Positions 8,597 to 17,534 are shown, counted from the stretch's first letter. The stretch is DNA of 64,000 bases from Pseudomonadota bacterium (GCA_030145845.1 JAIXHJ010000002.1:186001-250000); one strand, 5' to 3'. The notes: generated from the letters alone by a model not told the origin. Numbers and translations are program-made.

Positions 8597-9490
8597 TCAG
8601 CTTTCAGTCGCTTCGCTCTGCGGCCGGTTGCCGATCTGGTTGATGCCGATGGCGGCCATAATGATGAACAGCGCTACCCAGGTGGTGAGGGCGATATTTT
8701 CGTGGTTAAAGGCGGTGGCCATCACCACCCCGACCAGCGGCACCAGATAATTCGACAGCGAGGCAAACACCGGGCCGGCAGCACGGGTAAGGACAGCGTA
8801 GAGGAAGTAGGCCAGGCCGGAGGCGGTGGCGCCGATATACATCACGGAACCAACGGCGGCAGCACTCCAGTGCACTGTCTGCTCACTGAATGGCAGTACG
8901 ACGGCGCTCAGCAACAGCAGCTGCAGGCAGGCGGCGGAGATAATATTGCGCGCCAGCAGCAGTGGGTGTTCATGGCTCAGGCGTTTCAGCATCAGCACGG
9001 CGATGGCGAAACTGGCGGCCGAGATCAGTACCGCCAGCCCACCGGCCAGCCCGATATCCAGCCCGCGCATAATATCCGGCGCGAACAGCACCAGCAGGCC
9101 GGCAAAACCGAGCAGCACTGACAGCAGGCCGGTAACGTGAATCCGCGCACCGGCCACAATCAGCGGGCTGAGCATGATGGCGAAGAAGGGCGCGGCGCCC
9201 ATCAGAATGGAGGTCTCGGCGGTGGTCAGAAACTGCTGTCCCCAGGCAAGGGCAAAGAACGGCAGGGTGGCTTCGAGGAAGCCGACCAGGTGATAGGTCT
9301 GCCACGAATGCAGCGGCCGGCCTTTCAGGCCCAGCAGGCGGCACAGCAGAATAATAAACAGCGCGCCCATCAGTGCACGGCCGGTACTGACAATAACGGG
9401 GGGCAGGTCGTCCAGTGCCCGTTCCTGAAAAACAAACTGTGAACCCCAGATCAGGCCGATGGCCCCCAGAGTCAGATAATTGCGCAACAT
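8597..9490 (-). CDS. EamA/DMT-family transporter
   Basis: A 297-residue inner-membrane protein with about ten hydrophobic segments in two EamA repeats. The first begins LGAIGLIWGSQFVFQERAL with the conserved ALMGALF helix, and the second begins near residue 150 (GLDIGLAGGLAVLISAASFA). Members export amino acids and other metabolites; the substrate here cannot be read from sequence. It is transcribed divergently from a LysR gene 86 bp away, the usual arrangement of an exporter under control of its own regulator. Confidence 0.9.
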   Translation of the reverse strand: MLRNYLTLGAIGLIWGSQFVFQERALDDLPPVIVSTGRALMGALFIILLCRLLGLKGRPLHSWQTYHLVGFLEATLPFFALAWGQQFLTTAETSILMGAAPFFAIMLSPLIVAGARIHVTGLLSVLLGFAGLLVLFAPDIMRGLDIGLAGGLAVLISAASFAIAVLMLKRLSHEHPLLLARNIISAACLQLLLLSAVVLPFSEQTVHWSAAAVGSVMYIGATASGLAYFLYAVLTRAAGPVFASLSNYLVPLVGVVMATAFNHENIALTTWVALFIIMAAIGINQIGNRPQSEATES

Positions 9491-9530
9491 GAGTTTCTCC
9501 TTAATAGCAGGAGTGTATGCTGCGTATGGA

Positions 9531-9570
9531 TATGGCTAAAATGAATTATCAGCATAACCCTATGGCTTAA
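9531..9570. promoter_or_regulatory. Two direct TATGGCT repeats in the divergent exporter-LysR promoter
   Basis: TATGGCTAAA (9531-9540) and TATGGCTTAA (9561-9570) recur exactly 30 bp apart, about three helical turns, in the 86-bp gap. The placement suits recognition and activation half-sites for the adjacent LysR protein. This is inference from position and repetition only. Confidence 0.4.
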
Positions 9571-9576
9571 ATCGAT

Positions 9577-10476
9577 ATGTCGCGTTTTGATCTCAATCTG
9601 CTGCGTGTGCTGGATACCCTGATGGCCTGCCGCTCGGTGTCGGAAACCGCGCGCCGCCTGCACCTGTCGCAATCAACGGTGTCGCACGCACTGGCGCGCT
9701 GCCGTGAACAGCTGAACGATCCGCTGTTTGTCGCCAGCCGCCATGGTATGCAGCCGACGCCGCGGGCGCTGGCCATTGCCCCGGCGTTCCGCCAGGCGCT
9801 GGAAACGGTGGAGCAGGCGGTTAATGACGAAGCGGGCTTTGACCCGGCCAGCAGCGAACGGCGTTTTACCGTGGCTGCCGGCGCCTATTTCGACACCCTG
9901 TTGCTGCCGCATTTTATGGCCGAACTGATGCAGTGCGCGCCGGGAGTCAGTCTGGGAGTCAAAGGTCTGATCAGCTCTGACTATGAACGCGAACTGGAAG
10001 AGGGCGAGCTGGATCTGGTGATCGGTTTTGTTGAACCCAGCCAGTTATCCCCACGGCTGCAGACGCGGCCTTTTATCGAATATCCGCTCAGCCTGTTGTG
10101 CCGTCAGCAGATTGATCAGCCGCTGACGCCGCAGTTTCTGGCGCAGCTGGCGTATGTCTATCCGTCGGAGTGGGGCCACAGCCAGCTGCTGACCGACAAA
10201 TGGTTTGCCGGCCATGGCATCAGCCGAGATATCCGTCTGCAGCTGCCGGATTTCCAGTCGCTGCCGCAGGTGCTGGTGCATACCGATCTGGTGGCGACAA
10301 TGCCCGCACCCATTGCCAGCCTGTATGCTGAACAGTTCGGCCTGCACACCTATCCGCTGGATGATGGCCTGACCATTAAAATGGTGCTGGCCTGGCATCC
10401 GCGCTTCGCTATGGACCCGGGGCTGAACTGGCTGGTCGATAAGGTGATGGCGGTGAAGGAACAAATGCAGCCCTGA
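9577..10476 (+). CDS. LysR-family transcriptional regulator
   Basis: A 299-residue protein with the N-terminal LysR helix-turn-helix (about residues 1-62; LNLLRVLDTLMACRSVSETA, then LHLSQSTVSHALARCREQL) and the periplasmic-binding-protein-like effector domain behind it (about 90-290). It is close to the NodD/SyrM-like branch in which the first helix reads DLNLLRVLDTL. It is divergent from the EamA exporter and probably controls it. The inducer is unknown. Confidence 0.92.
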   Translation: MSRFDLNLLRVLDTLMACRSVSETARRLHLSQSTVSHALARCREQLNDPLFVASRHGMQPTPRALAIAPAFRQALETVEQAVNDEAGFDPASSERRFTVAAGAYFDTLLLPHFMAELMQCAPGVSLGVKGLISSDYERELEEGELDLVIGFVEPSQLSPRLQTRPFIEYPLSLLCRQQIDQPLTPQFLAQLAYVYPSEWGHSQLLTDKWFAGHGISRDIRLQLPDFQSLPQVLVHTDLVATMPAPIASLYAEQFGLHTYPLDDGLTIKMVLAWHPRFAMDPGLNWLVDKVMAVKEQMQP

Positions 10477-10501
10477 TGGCCGCTGGCCATACTGCGGCCA
10501 T

Positions 10502-10527
10502 AAAAAAGCCCGTGTGTTACCACGGGC
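10502..10527 (-). terminator. Terminator of the minus-strand permease/oxidase cluster
   Basis: Stem GCCCGTG and CACGGGC around a short loop, with six T following on the minus strand, about 35 bp beyond the APC permease stop. Because A-rich sequence also lies on the other side, it may work weakly for the convergent LysR gene. Confidence 0.75.
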
Positions 10528-10563
10528 GCAAAAGGAGACACTCAGAAATAATGGCCTGCCGGC

Positions 10564-11967
10564 TTAATCCATATCCGGCTCAAACAGGCCGCGCTTCATA
10601 TAAAACTTCACCCACAGCGCCGCGATCACACTCAGCAGCAGCAGAATAATGCCGGTGATGCTGTACACCAGTGTGGTCATTTCCGGGGATGGCGAGTTAT
10701 TCAGGGCGATATAAATCATCGCGGCAATACCCAGAATCTGTGGCAGTGGATAAAACGGCGTGCGGTACGGGCGCTGGTGCTGTGGCAGGCGTTGGCGCAA
10801 TACCAGTACGTCGATATGAGCAACCATATAGGCCAGCAGGTAACTGGTGGTGGCAGCGATCACCAGCGTGATCAGCGAATCAATATCAACCAGCAGGAAA
10901 GGAATACTGGTCAGTACTGCCAGCATCAGGGTGGCGACCCAGGGCACACCAAAGCGGTTGGTGGCTTTCAGCTGCGGGAAGGCCTGTCCCTGCATGGCCA
11001 TGCCGTGCAGCATACGTGGAATGGAAGCCAGCAGGGTATTCACTGTGCTGCAGGTAGCGGCCAGTGCCATCACGGTCGCAATAAATAAACCGCTTTTACC
11101 GAATACGGCGTTGGCATAGTCGAGGTAAGGAATCGGCGAACCGGTCAGGGTTTCGCTGTCGAGATAAAAGGTTGCACCAACGACAAACGCCAGAAAAATA
11201 AAGAAGATGGCGAACAGCGACAGCGTCATGGTGCGCGGAATATTTTTCTGTGGGTCTTTCACTTCATTGACCATCGGGCAGATAAATTCCACACCGACCA
11301 TCAGCCACATGGCCAGTGCCACCAGGCCGATAAAGCTGCCGTCGAGTACACCACCAAAACTCCAGTCCACCGGGGTGCCGCTTAACTGCGGATGCGGTTC
11401 AGCCGTGCCGGTAATGGCCATCAGGCCCATCAGTACCATGGCGCTGACCAGAATCAGCGCCAGCACATTCTGCACGCGGGCAAAAATATCGGCGCCGATC
11501 AGGTTGGTGACCACCAGTACGGCAAGAATCAGCATGGGCACCACTTTTTCGGGCAACGCCCCCGGCATTAATTCACCGAGCATCACATCGACCATAAACA
11601 TTTCCACCGGCATGGCGAGAATGGCGACCACCACATAACCGGCGAAGACCGCGACAATGGCGGGGAAATGACCGATGGCTTTCTGGGTGTAAGTTGCCAG
11701 TGTGCCTTCCTGCGGGAACATCAGCGACAGTTCTGAAAAACTCATGGCGTTAAACAGGGCGATAATCAGCGCCACTATCATGGCAGCAATAAAGCCCATA
11801 CCGCCGATGCCGATGCCCTGCGTGGCCGAAATCATGGCGCCCTGCACAATCACCATGCCGATGCTGATGGCCATCATGGTCAGCAGCCCCATTTTCAGCT
11901 TGCGGCTGCCGGATGACGGCAGCGCGTCTGTCATTGTCATGCTGTCTGAAGGAGTATTTCCGCTCAT
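10564..11967 (-). CDS. APC-family amino acid/amine permease
   Basis: A 467-residue inner-membrane protein with about twelve hydrophobic segments and the APC fold's first-helix motif (GLLTMMAISIGMVIVQGAMI). The glycine-rich substrate region of TM1 and the conserved sixth-segment stretch GVEFICPMVNEVKDPQKNIP are recognisable. It is last in a minus-strand cluster behind an OCD-fold enzyme, a Rid-family protein and an FAD oxidoreductase, 32 bp downstream of the latter. It therefore probably imports the amine or amino acid they degrade. PuuP-type putrescine importers belong to the same superfamily, so a polyamine substrate is possible. Confidence 0.88.
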   Translation of the reverse strand: MSGNTPSDSMTMTDALPSSGSRKLKMGLLTMMAISIGMVIVQGAMISATQGIGIGGMGFIAAMIVALIIALFNAMSFSELSLMFPQEGTLATYTQKAIGHFPAIVAVFAGYVVVAILAMPVEMFMVDVMLGELMPGALPEKVVPMLILAVLVVTNLIGADIFARVQNVLALILVSAMVLMGLMAITGTAEPHPQLSGTPVDWSFGGVLDGSFIGLVALAMWLMVGVEFICPMVNEVKDPQKNIPRTMTLSLFAIFFIFLAFVVGATFYLDSETLTGSPIPYLDYANAVFGKSGLFIATVMALAATCSTVNTLLASIPRMLHGMAMQGQAFPQLKATNRFGVPWVATLMLAVLTSIPFLLVDIDSLITLVIAATTSYLLAYMVAHIDVLVLRQRLPQHQRPYRTPFYPLPQILGIAAMIYIALNNSPSPEMTTLVYSITGIILLLLSVIAALWVKFYMKRGLFEPDMD

Positions 11968-11999
11968 GGCTGTTTCCTCTCGTATAGAAATCGTTTTTC

Positions 12000-13292
12000 T
12001 TAAAGGCGGTCAAACCGGTAAGGGCTGGGGTCAATAATGGGCGTTACGCCGGAAACCAGATCGGCGGCCAGCTGACCGGCAGCCGGGCCGGTGCCGAAAC
12101 CGTGGCCGGAAAATCCGGTGGCAACGGTCAGGCCGGGGATGGCTTTAATGTGATCAATCACCGGATTGGAATCCGGCGTGACATCGATCAGGCCGGCCCA
12201 GGCTTCCTCAATTTCTGCGTTGGCAAATACCGGCCAGGCATTACGCAGGTTGGTGAGGGCGTCCTGATTGAGTCCGGTGTTCGGTGCCGGATCGTTGGTA
12301 CGGATTTTTTCAAAGGGGGAAATCTGACCGGCATGCCAGTGGCGGGCGATGCCGAGGTCACGGAAAAATTCTTTACCCAGGCCGATGCGCAGGTTATCGC
12401 GCCCGGCCTTCAGCTGGGCCATGTACTTCCAGCCGATCAGCAGGTGGTCCAGCGTCAGCGGTGCATCCAGCTTGCCACGCTGGGTAATAATAAAGCCGCC
12501 GTCTTTGTGTTTGCGGAAGGAAAAATCCGGCGCGCCGACGGCAATATCGGTCGGGCCTTCCATCGGTCTGGTCCGCAGTACCGAACAGATCAGCGGCAGG
12601 GTTGGCAGCTGCACACCGAGGTTGCCGAGAAAACGGCGCGACCAGGCACCACCGGCGAACAGCACCTGATCGCAGCGGATTTCACCCTGCTCGGTGATGA
12701 CGCCGCTGACTTTACCGGCACTCATCGACAGCGTGCGCACGGCGCAGTTCTGCACCATCACCGCGCCCTGTCTGATTGCCCCACGGGCAATGGCGGTTGC
12801 CGCCAGAGCGGGTTCGGCACGGCCGTCAGACGGGGTATAAACACCGCCCAGCCATTGTCCCTGACCACCGGGCACATGCTGGCTGATGGCCTGTGGTGTC
12901 AGCAGCTGTGAGTCCAGTGATAAATGGGCCACCGACTGATACCAGCCTTCGTACATGGCCATCTGTTCTGCTGTACGCGCGAGAAACATAATGCCGGCCT
13001 GACGGTAACCGACATCGGCGCCGATCCGTTGCGGCAGTGCAGCCCAGATACGGTCCGCTGCCTGGGCCAGTGGAACATCGTCTGCCAGACGGCTGGTTTT
13101 CCGGATCCAGCCCAGATTGCGTGAGGACTGTTCGCCGGCAATATGACCTTTTTCCAGCAGCACCACGGGAATATTCCGTTCCGCCAGTGCCAGCGCCGCT
13201 GTCACACCGACAATGCCGCCGCCGATAATCACCACGGAGGTGGACGGGGGCAGTTGTGCTGTTGTTGTGATCCGATCCAGTGTTTTTGTCAT
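12000..13292 (-). CDS. FAD-dependent amine/amino acid oxidoreductase (DAO family)
   Basis: A 430-residue DAO-fold protein. The start at 13292 (MTKTLDRITT) puts the FAD motif VVIIGGGIVGVTAALALAER near residue 18 and leaves 28 bp after the Rid gene; a longer frame reaches back into that gene and is unlikely. The C-terminus carries VATGFSGHGFGTGPAAG, the second FAD-contacting region. The family oxidises primary or secondary amines and D-amino acids. The company of an OCD-like enzyme and an amine permease recalls Pseudomonas biogenic-amine (tyramine) oxidation genes, where I recall a related FAD protein paired with an OCD-like subunit. The substrate is not proven. Confidence 0.88.
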   Translation of the reverse strand: MTKTLDRITTTAQLPPSTSVVIIGGGIVGVTAALALAERNIPVVLLEKGHIAGEQSSRNLGWIRKTSRLADDVPLAQAADRIWAALPQRIGADVGYRQAGIMFLARTAEQMAMYEGWYQSVAHLSLDSQLLTPQAISQHVPGGQGQWLGGVYTPSDGRAEPALAATAIARGAIRQGAVMVQNCAVRTLSMSAGKVSGVITEQGEIRCDQVLFAGGAWSRRFLGNLGVQLPTLPLICSVLRTRPMEGPTDIAVGAPDFSFRKHKDGGFIITQRGKLDAPLTLDHLLIGWKYMAQLKAGRDNLRIGLGKEFFRDLGIARHWHAGQISPFEKIRTNDPAPNTGLNQDALTNLRNAWPVFANAEIEEAWAGLIDVTPDSNPVIDHIKAIPGLTVATGFSGHGFGTGPAAGQLAADLVSGVTPIIDPSPYRFDRL

Positions 13293-13320
13293 AAATAATT
13301 CCCGCAACGCACTGCTGTTA

Positions 13321-13740
13321 TCAGGCGATTCTGATTTCTTCGCATTCAGCCTGTGAGGCCCCGCGGTAAGCGGTGACTTCCAGCTCAACTTTATAAACGG
13401 TGGAACCCAGTGGCGGACAGGTCACGGTGGTGGCCGGATTAATGCCGCGGAATTTCGTGCCGATAAAATCCATCACCGCCGGCACCTGTGCCGGGTCCTG
13501 AATAAAGACGCGTGACATCACCACATCGGCCAGTGATGAACCGGCTGCGGTCAGAGCACGTTCGATATTGGCGAAGACCTGTCCGGTCTGTTCAATCACG
13601 TCGGCCGGAATTTCCTGTGTTTCCGGATTACGGCCGGCGGTGTTGGAAACATAAATCCAGTTATCGACGGCGACCAGGCGTGAATAGCTGCCGCTTTCCT
13701 CAAATTTCGATCCGGTTTTTACTTTTAAAATTTTGCTCAT
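13321..13740 (-). CDS. Rid-family protein without the archetypal active-site arginine
   Basis: A 139-residue YjgF/YER057c/UK114-fold protein. The start at 13740 (MSKILKVKTG) fits the family; a longer frame would add 33 residues lying past the end of the upstream gene. The position of the catalytic Arg in archetypal RidA (motif PxR) is occupied by threonine (NPATTVT, Thr104), so it should not be a standard imine deaminase and fits one of the other Rid subgroups. It lies between an OCD-fold enzyme and an FAD oxidoreductase that would make an imine, so a partner role in that reaction is likely. Confidence 0.88.
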   Translation of the reverse strand: MSKILKVKTGSKFEESGSYSRLVAVDNWIYVSNTAGRNPETQEIPADVIEQTGQVFANIERALTAAGSSLADVVMSRVFIQDPAQVPAVMDFIGTKFRGINPATTVTCPPLGSTVYKVELEVTAYRGASQAECEEIRIA

Positions 13741-13814
13741 TCGGTTTATCCGCAGTCGGTCGGTTGTGGCGGCACAGCGTTTGGCTGTGCCGCGGACAGT
13801 CATGAAATCAGGCG

Positions 13815-14954
13815 TTAACGCAGGACCGGGGTATCCCACAGGTTAAGTTTTACGCCGATGCCTTTTTCCAGCGCATTGCGGTACAGCACGGTGGCCCAGG
13901 CGACATCTTCCACCGGCATACCGCCGACGGACATGATGATGATTTCTTCATCGTTCTGACGGCCCGGTGTGGCGCCGGCGACGATGGCACCGAGGTCTTC
14001 CAGCTCGCTTTTCGCCATCAGGCCGTCGGCGATCATGTCCATAAAGCGCATTCCGACCAGCGGAATATGATGATGCGATGGCTTGGGCACTTCTTCGTAC
14101 CAGGCTTCGTACAGACCGATGCTGTCCATCACTTTGCGCACACCCGGTCCGCTCATACCTTCATCCAGACTGCAGCTGGCCGGCATGGCGAGAAACGCGC
14201 CGGGTTTAACCCATTCACGTTTAACGATCGGGTAGGTTTCCGGGTCACCGACTTCACCGGAATTGCAGTAGGTCACCAGATCGGAATCGCGCACCACCGC
14301 TTCAACGCTGTCGACGATTTCCACCTTGGTGATCTGCGGATATTCCTGACTCAGCCAGCTGAGGAAACTGTCGAGACTTTTCTGGCTGCGGCCTTTGATT
14401 TTGATGGTATCGACTGCAGGACAGGCGGCCATAAAGGATGCCACCGTGGTTTTACCCATCACGCCGGGACCGAGCAGACCGATGACTCTGGCGTCCTTAC
14501 GTGCCAGATGGCGGGCGCCGACACCGGGCACTGCGCCGGTACGGTAAGCCGACAGCAGGTTGGCGGACATATAGGCCAGCGGAGCGCCGGTATCCACATC
14601 GCTGAGAATAAACATGAGGATGGAACGCGGCAGACCCTTGTCACGGTTGGCGACGTTGGAGCCGTACCATTTCACCCCACAGGTCTGAAAATCACCGCCC
14701 AGATAAGCGGGCATTGCCATCAGCCGGCGGTCGGCCGTCGGCTTCGGCATGGTCGGGAAGGGTGACTCTTCCGGGAAGGTCACCATGGCACCATGGGAAT
14801 CACTGTTGGGGCCGGCCATGCGGTAGTCGCCTTTATGCAGCAGGGCGAACATGGCTTCCATGGTGTCGACACACTGCGGCATGTTCATCACGCCGGCTTT
14901 GATCATGTCCGGCTCGGATAAGTAGATAAAATCGATTCTGGTATTTTCTGACAT
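13815..14954 (-). CDS. Ornithine cyclodeaminase/mu-crystallin family protein, tyramine-oxidase-subunit-B-like
   Basis: A 379-residue protein of the OCD/mu-crystallin fold: a substrate-binding N-terminal region (DMIKAGVMNMPQCVDTMEAM) and an NAD-binding Rossmann core (VIGLLGPGVMGKTTVASFM, about residues 165-185). KWYGSN and NLLSAYRTGAVPGVGA are strongly conserved blocks. It is longer than ordinary ornithine cyclodeaminases (about 350). From memory, very similar Pseudomonas proteins are labelled tyramine oxidase subunit B, and the adjacent FAD oxidoreductase suits the other subunit. I used the ATG at 14954; one at 14966 is equally possible. Confidence 0.82.
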   Translation of the reverse strand: MSENTRIDFIYLSEPDMIKAGVMNMPQCVDTMEAMFALLHKGDYRMAGPNSDSHGAMVTFPEESPFPTMPKPTADRRLMAMPAYLGGDFQTCGVKWYGSNVANRDKGLPRSILMFILSDVDTGAPLAYMSANLLSAYRTGAVPGVGARHLARKDARVIGLLGPGVMGKTTVASFMAACPAVDTIKIKGRSQKSLDSFLSWLSQEYPQITKVEIVDSVEAVVRDSDLVTYCNSGEVGDPETYPIVKREWVKPGAFLAMPASCSLDEGMSGPGVRKVMDSIGLYEAWYEEVPKPSHHHIPLVGMRFMDMIADGLMAKSELEDLGAIVAGATPGRQNDEEIIIMSVGGMPVEDVAWATVLYRNALEKGIGVKLNLWDTPVLR

Positions 14955-15397
14955 AAGGCTACCCATATAACTCTGTTCGGTGCGGCGGACCGCGTTCACG
15001 CTGTTGCAGCTGATAACACCGATGCTATGCAGTGCCCCTGATCCCGTATTGAATTTTTGCGACATGGTCATGGCGGGAAAAAATAGTGCTGGTAAAAACC
15101 GTGGCCGGGCGGAAGGTGGCAGCAGTGATAACACCGTGGCGGCAAAGCCGGGTGGGCTGCGGGCTGGCGGGTACAGGGACACGGATGGCGGCACCGGCAC
15201 TGGGGCGGAAAAGCGGCAGAGCGGCTTGCGATGGGCATGAGCAGCAAAGTGGACAATTGAGCCGCAGAAGCGGCTGACGGGCTCAGCCGCGTAACATTCC
15301 GCCGGCCGGCTGCTGGCACTTAATTTGCTGAATCTGCTGATCAGGTTACTTGAATCATCAAATACCTTTGTTATTTCTCACACCGCCAGGCGCCGTT
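14955..15397. other. 443-bp divergent intergenic region
   Basis: Lies between the OCD-like gene and the AraC-type regulator. It is GC-rich and no frame has a ribosome-binding site and family signature; several overlapping open frames on both strands look like composition effects. It should hold both promoters. I could not identify a convincing operator. Confidence 0.5.
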
Positions 15398-16231
15398 ATG
15401 TCCGATACCTCAGCCCGCTCTTACGTTTCCGGCATTCATTCCAAGCAGCCCTGGTTTGTGCTCAGTGCGGCGCGGCATTTTTCGCTGTTCGGTTCGGATA
15501 ACCCGTCTATTTCGCACTTCTACAGTTTTGAAGCAGGCAATACCGCCGAGCAGACCATGGCCATCCCGGATGGCTGTATTGATATTCTGTTCGACTGTCA
15601 TGAAAGCCGGCCGGCCGCCAAAGTCTGCGGCACCACCATGCAGGCGACCAACGCGCATTTCTCTGCGGGTCACCGCTATTTCGGCGTGCGTTTTGTGCCC
15701 GGTATTATTCCGGATTTTCTGCAGGCTTCGGCGTCTGAGCTGGTGGAGCATGAACTGAATCTGCTGGATGCGGCGCCGCTGATCCGCGATACCTTTGAGC
15801 AGATCGTCAGCCAGCCGGAGTTTGCCCTGCAGGCGGAATTATTCAGCCGTTTTTATGCCGGCAAACAGCCGCGGCAGGCATCGTCTGCCAGCGCTCAGGC
15901 GGTGCAGGCCATCCGGGAGAGTCACGGCAATATCCGCGTCAGGGATCTGGAACAGCTGACCGGCTACACCACACGAACGCTGCAGCGTCAGTTTCACAGT
16001 GATATGGGGATGTCACCCAAGGCTTTCAGCCGGATTATCCGCTGCCAGTCGGCGGTGTATGACATTAATCACCGCGACGAACTGGCATTTTCAGAGCTGG
16101 CCTGCGACCTGGGGTTCAGTGATCAGTCGCATTTTCTGCGCGAGTTCAAACAGTTTGTCTCGACCACGCCGGTCGATTATCAGAAACGTATTCAGCACGA
16201 AACCTACCTGAACCGTATCCGCTACTGCTGA
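15398..16231 (+). CDS. AraC-family transcriptional regulator
   Basis: A 277-residue protein with a C-terminal double helix-turn-helix (about residues 170-270; NIRVRDLEQLTGYTTRTLQR and SELACDLGFSDQSHFLREFK). The N-terminal effector domain has the signature IPDGCIDILFDCHES. I chose the ATG at 15398, preceded by AGGCG, rather than one 48 bp upstream. It is divergent from the OCD/Rid/FAD/permease cluster, the usual position for its specific activator. Confidence 0.9.
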   Translation: MSDTSARSYVSGIHSKQPWFVLSAARHFSLFGSDNPSISHFYSFEAGNTAEQTMAIPDGCIDILFDCHESRPAAKVCGTTMQATNAHFSAGHRYFGVRFVPGIIPDFLQASASELVEHELNLLDAAPLIRDTFEQIVSQPEFALQAELFSRFYAGKQPRQASSASAQAVQAIRESHGNIRVRDLEQLTGYTTRTLQRQFHSDMGMSPKAFSRIIRCQSAVYDINHRDELAFSELACDLGFSDQSHFLREFKQFVSTTPVDYQKRIQHETYLNRIRYC

Positions 16232-16309
16232 ACCAGAATGGTTCCTGAATCACTGTTTACGCCCTGAAACAGGGCGTAATGGTGGGCGGAAAAAGAAAAT
16301 CCGGCGGGG

Positions 16310-16588
16310 TTATTTGCTTTTCCACAGTTTGGCGACGGCTCGGTCACTGCCAAGAAAGGCGACCACTTCGCACAGCAGCCCGACCAGCAGGAAAACCGCC
16401 ACCGGCAGCACACCCCCCCATTGTCCGGCGTAAACCGTGGCAATCAGCGCGACCACCGACAGAAAAATAAACAGCGCGCCCATGGCAATCAGGATCTTGC
16501 GGTGTGAAGGACGGTAGTCATAGTCCGCGTTACCGGCTTCCAGTGGATTCAGGACAGGGGAAAACAGTTTGCGCAGCAGGTCTTTCAT
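16310..16588 (-). CDS. Small two-helix membrane protein of unknown function
   Basis: A 92-residue protein with a charged cytosolic N-terminus (MKDLLRKLFSPVLN, then YDYRPSHRKI) and two clear membrane helices (about residues 32-51 and 59-79). Base composition and codon use match the chromosome. I do not recognise the family. It stands alone between the AraC gene and the repeat element. Confidence 0.65.
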   Translation of the reverse strand: MKDLLRKLFSPVLNPLEAGNADYDYRPSHRKILIAMGALFIFLSVVALIATVYAGQWGGVLPVAVFLLVGLLCEVVAFLGSDRAVAKLWKSK

Positions 16589-16695
16589 AAGGTTCCGTCA
16601 GTTATTGGCTTGGAAGGGGTAATGTAACCTTTTCCGGCCGGGCAGGACAGGGGCCGGGGTCGTGGGAATTTAAACAGCAACGCCGGTTTGGCAGT

Positions 16696-17464
16696 CACTG
16701 CTGTCTCACAAATTTTTATTTAAACGTTTGTGAAAAATCCCAGTCCCCTTGTCCTCATAGAGGGGACTTACCCCTCTATGAGGACGGGCACAATCCTGAC
16801 CGCCATGGATGGCGGAAATGCCTGTTTTGCAGGAGCAAAAACAGGCCCGCTTCGCGCTGTCTGGCTCGTTTATCCTTGAAACCTTGATATTTCCTGACCG
16901 CGTGACCCATCGTGAGACTACGGGCATCCATGCCCTTCGCCCTGCGGGCCAGCCTGTGGCTGTTCAATTTTGATCCCATCAAAATTGTCCATGGCCGGGG
17001 TCACTTGCCCGGGTCCCTGCGGGCAGGTCGGAAATATCGTCGCTTTCTGCGGCGAGCCCGGAGGCGCTGTTTTCCCCCAGCCTTATCGCCTGTTTATACG
17101 ATTCACAACCAGGTTGAATGTCATGAAAAGCGGCGTCAAGGCTGCCACTTCTTCGCCTCTGGGAGCGCCGGAATGAATGATGATTTTTCCGGCCCACCGG
17201 GCATGGATGCCTGGCGAGCGCGCAGCGACAGGGATGTCGCATGGGCGCGTGGCCAGAAAAATCGAGAGAATGAGGGTCACGCTCCAGAAAGCGGAAAGCT
17301 GGGCCTGTTTTTGCTCCTGCAAAACAGGCATTTCCGCCATCCATGGCGGTCAGGTATAAATGCCCGCCGGCAAGGGGATAAGTTCCCCTGGGAGGCATCG
17401 GGCGTTGCGGATGTAAACGTCGTCTACAGAAAACAGATTTCGTTAAAACTGTGAGCCAGCAGTG
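16696..17464 (+). repeat. Quasi-palindromic repeat element, copy A (769 bp)
   Basis: Non-coding element bounded by an imperfect 15-bp terminal inverted repeat (CACTGCTGTCTCACA at 16696-16710 against TGTGAGCCAGCAGTG at 17450-17464, one mismatch). A second, diverged copy in the opposite orientation lies at 31132-31760. The two arms mirror each other: a GGGGACTTACCCC hairpin in the left arm and GGGGATAAGTTCCCC in the right. A module of about 52 bp (left, around 16795-16850) recurs as its exact reverse complement in the right arm (around 17302-17355). Many short perfect hairpins are embedded, such as GGGCATCCATGCCC. Flanks carry TTGGCAGT at 16688-16695 and 17467-17474, a possible target duplication. 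Open frames inside it are not credible genes. Confidence 0.82.
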
Positions 17465-17534
17465 GCTTGGCAGTATTTTTATAATACTGGCAACTGCTGT
17501 TTTTACCGGTCTTTTTTAAACCGGTGCAGAGGCA

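Noticed and set aside
8352-8750. 132-codon plus-strand frame at the edge of the cassette region
   Set aside because: Begins in the 16-bp tandem repeat and terminator, then runs antisense into the EamA gene; no signature.
12102-12911. 269-codon plus-strand frame
   Set aside because: Antisense to the FAD oxidoreductase gene; shadow frame without a start context.
16912-17454. 180-codon frame within repeat copy A, with related short frames in copy B (31270-31623)
   Set aside because: The frames run through hairpin modules, are not collinear between copies, and are interrupted wherever modules differ. Shared peptides simply reflect shared repeat DNA.
16696-17464. CRISPR array
   Set aside because: Repeats are mirrored hairpin modules of different lengths, not regularly spaced direct repeats with spacers.
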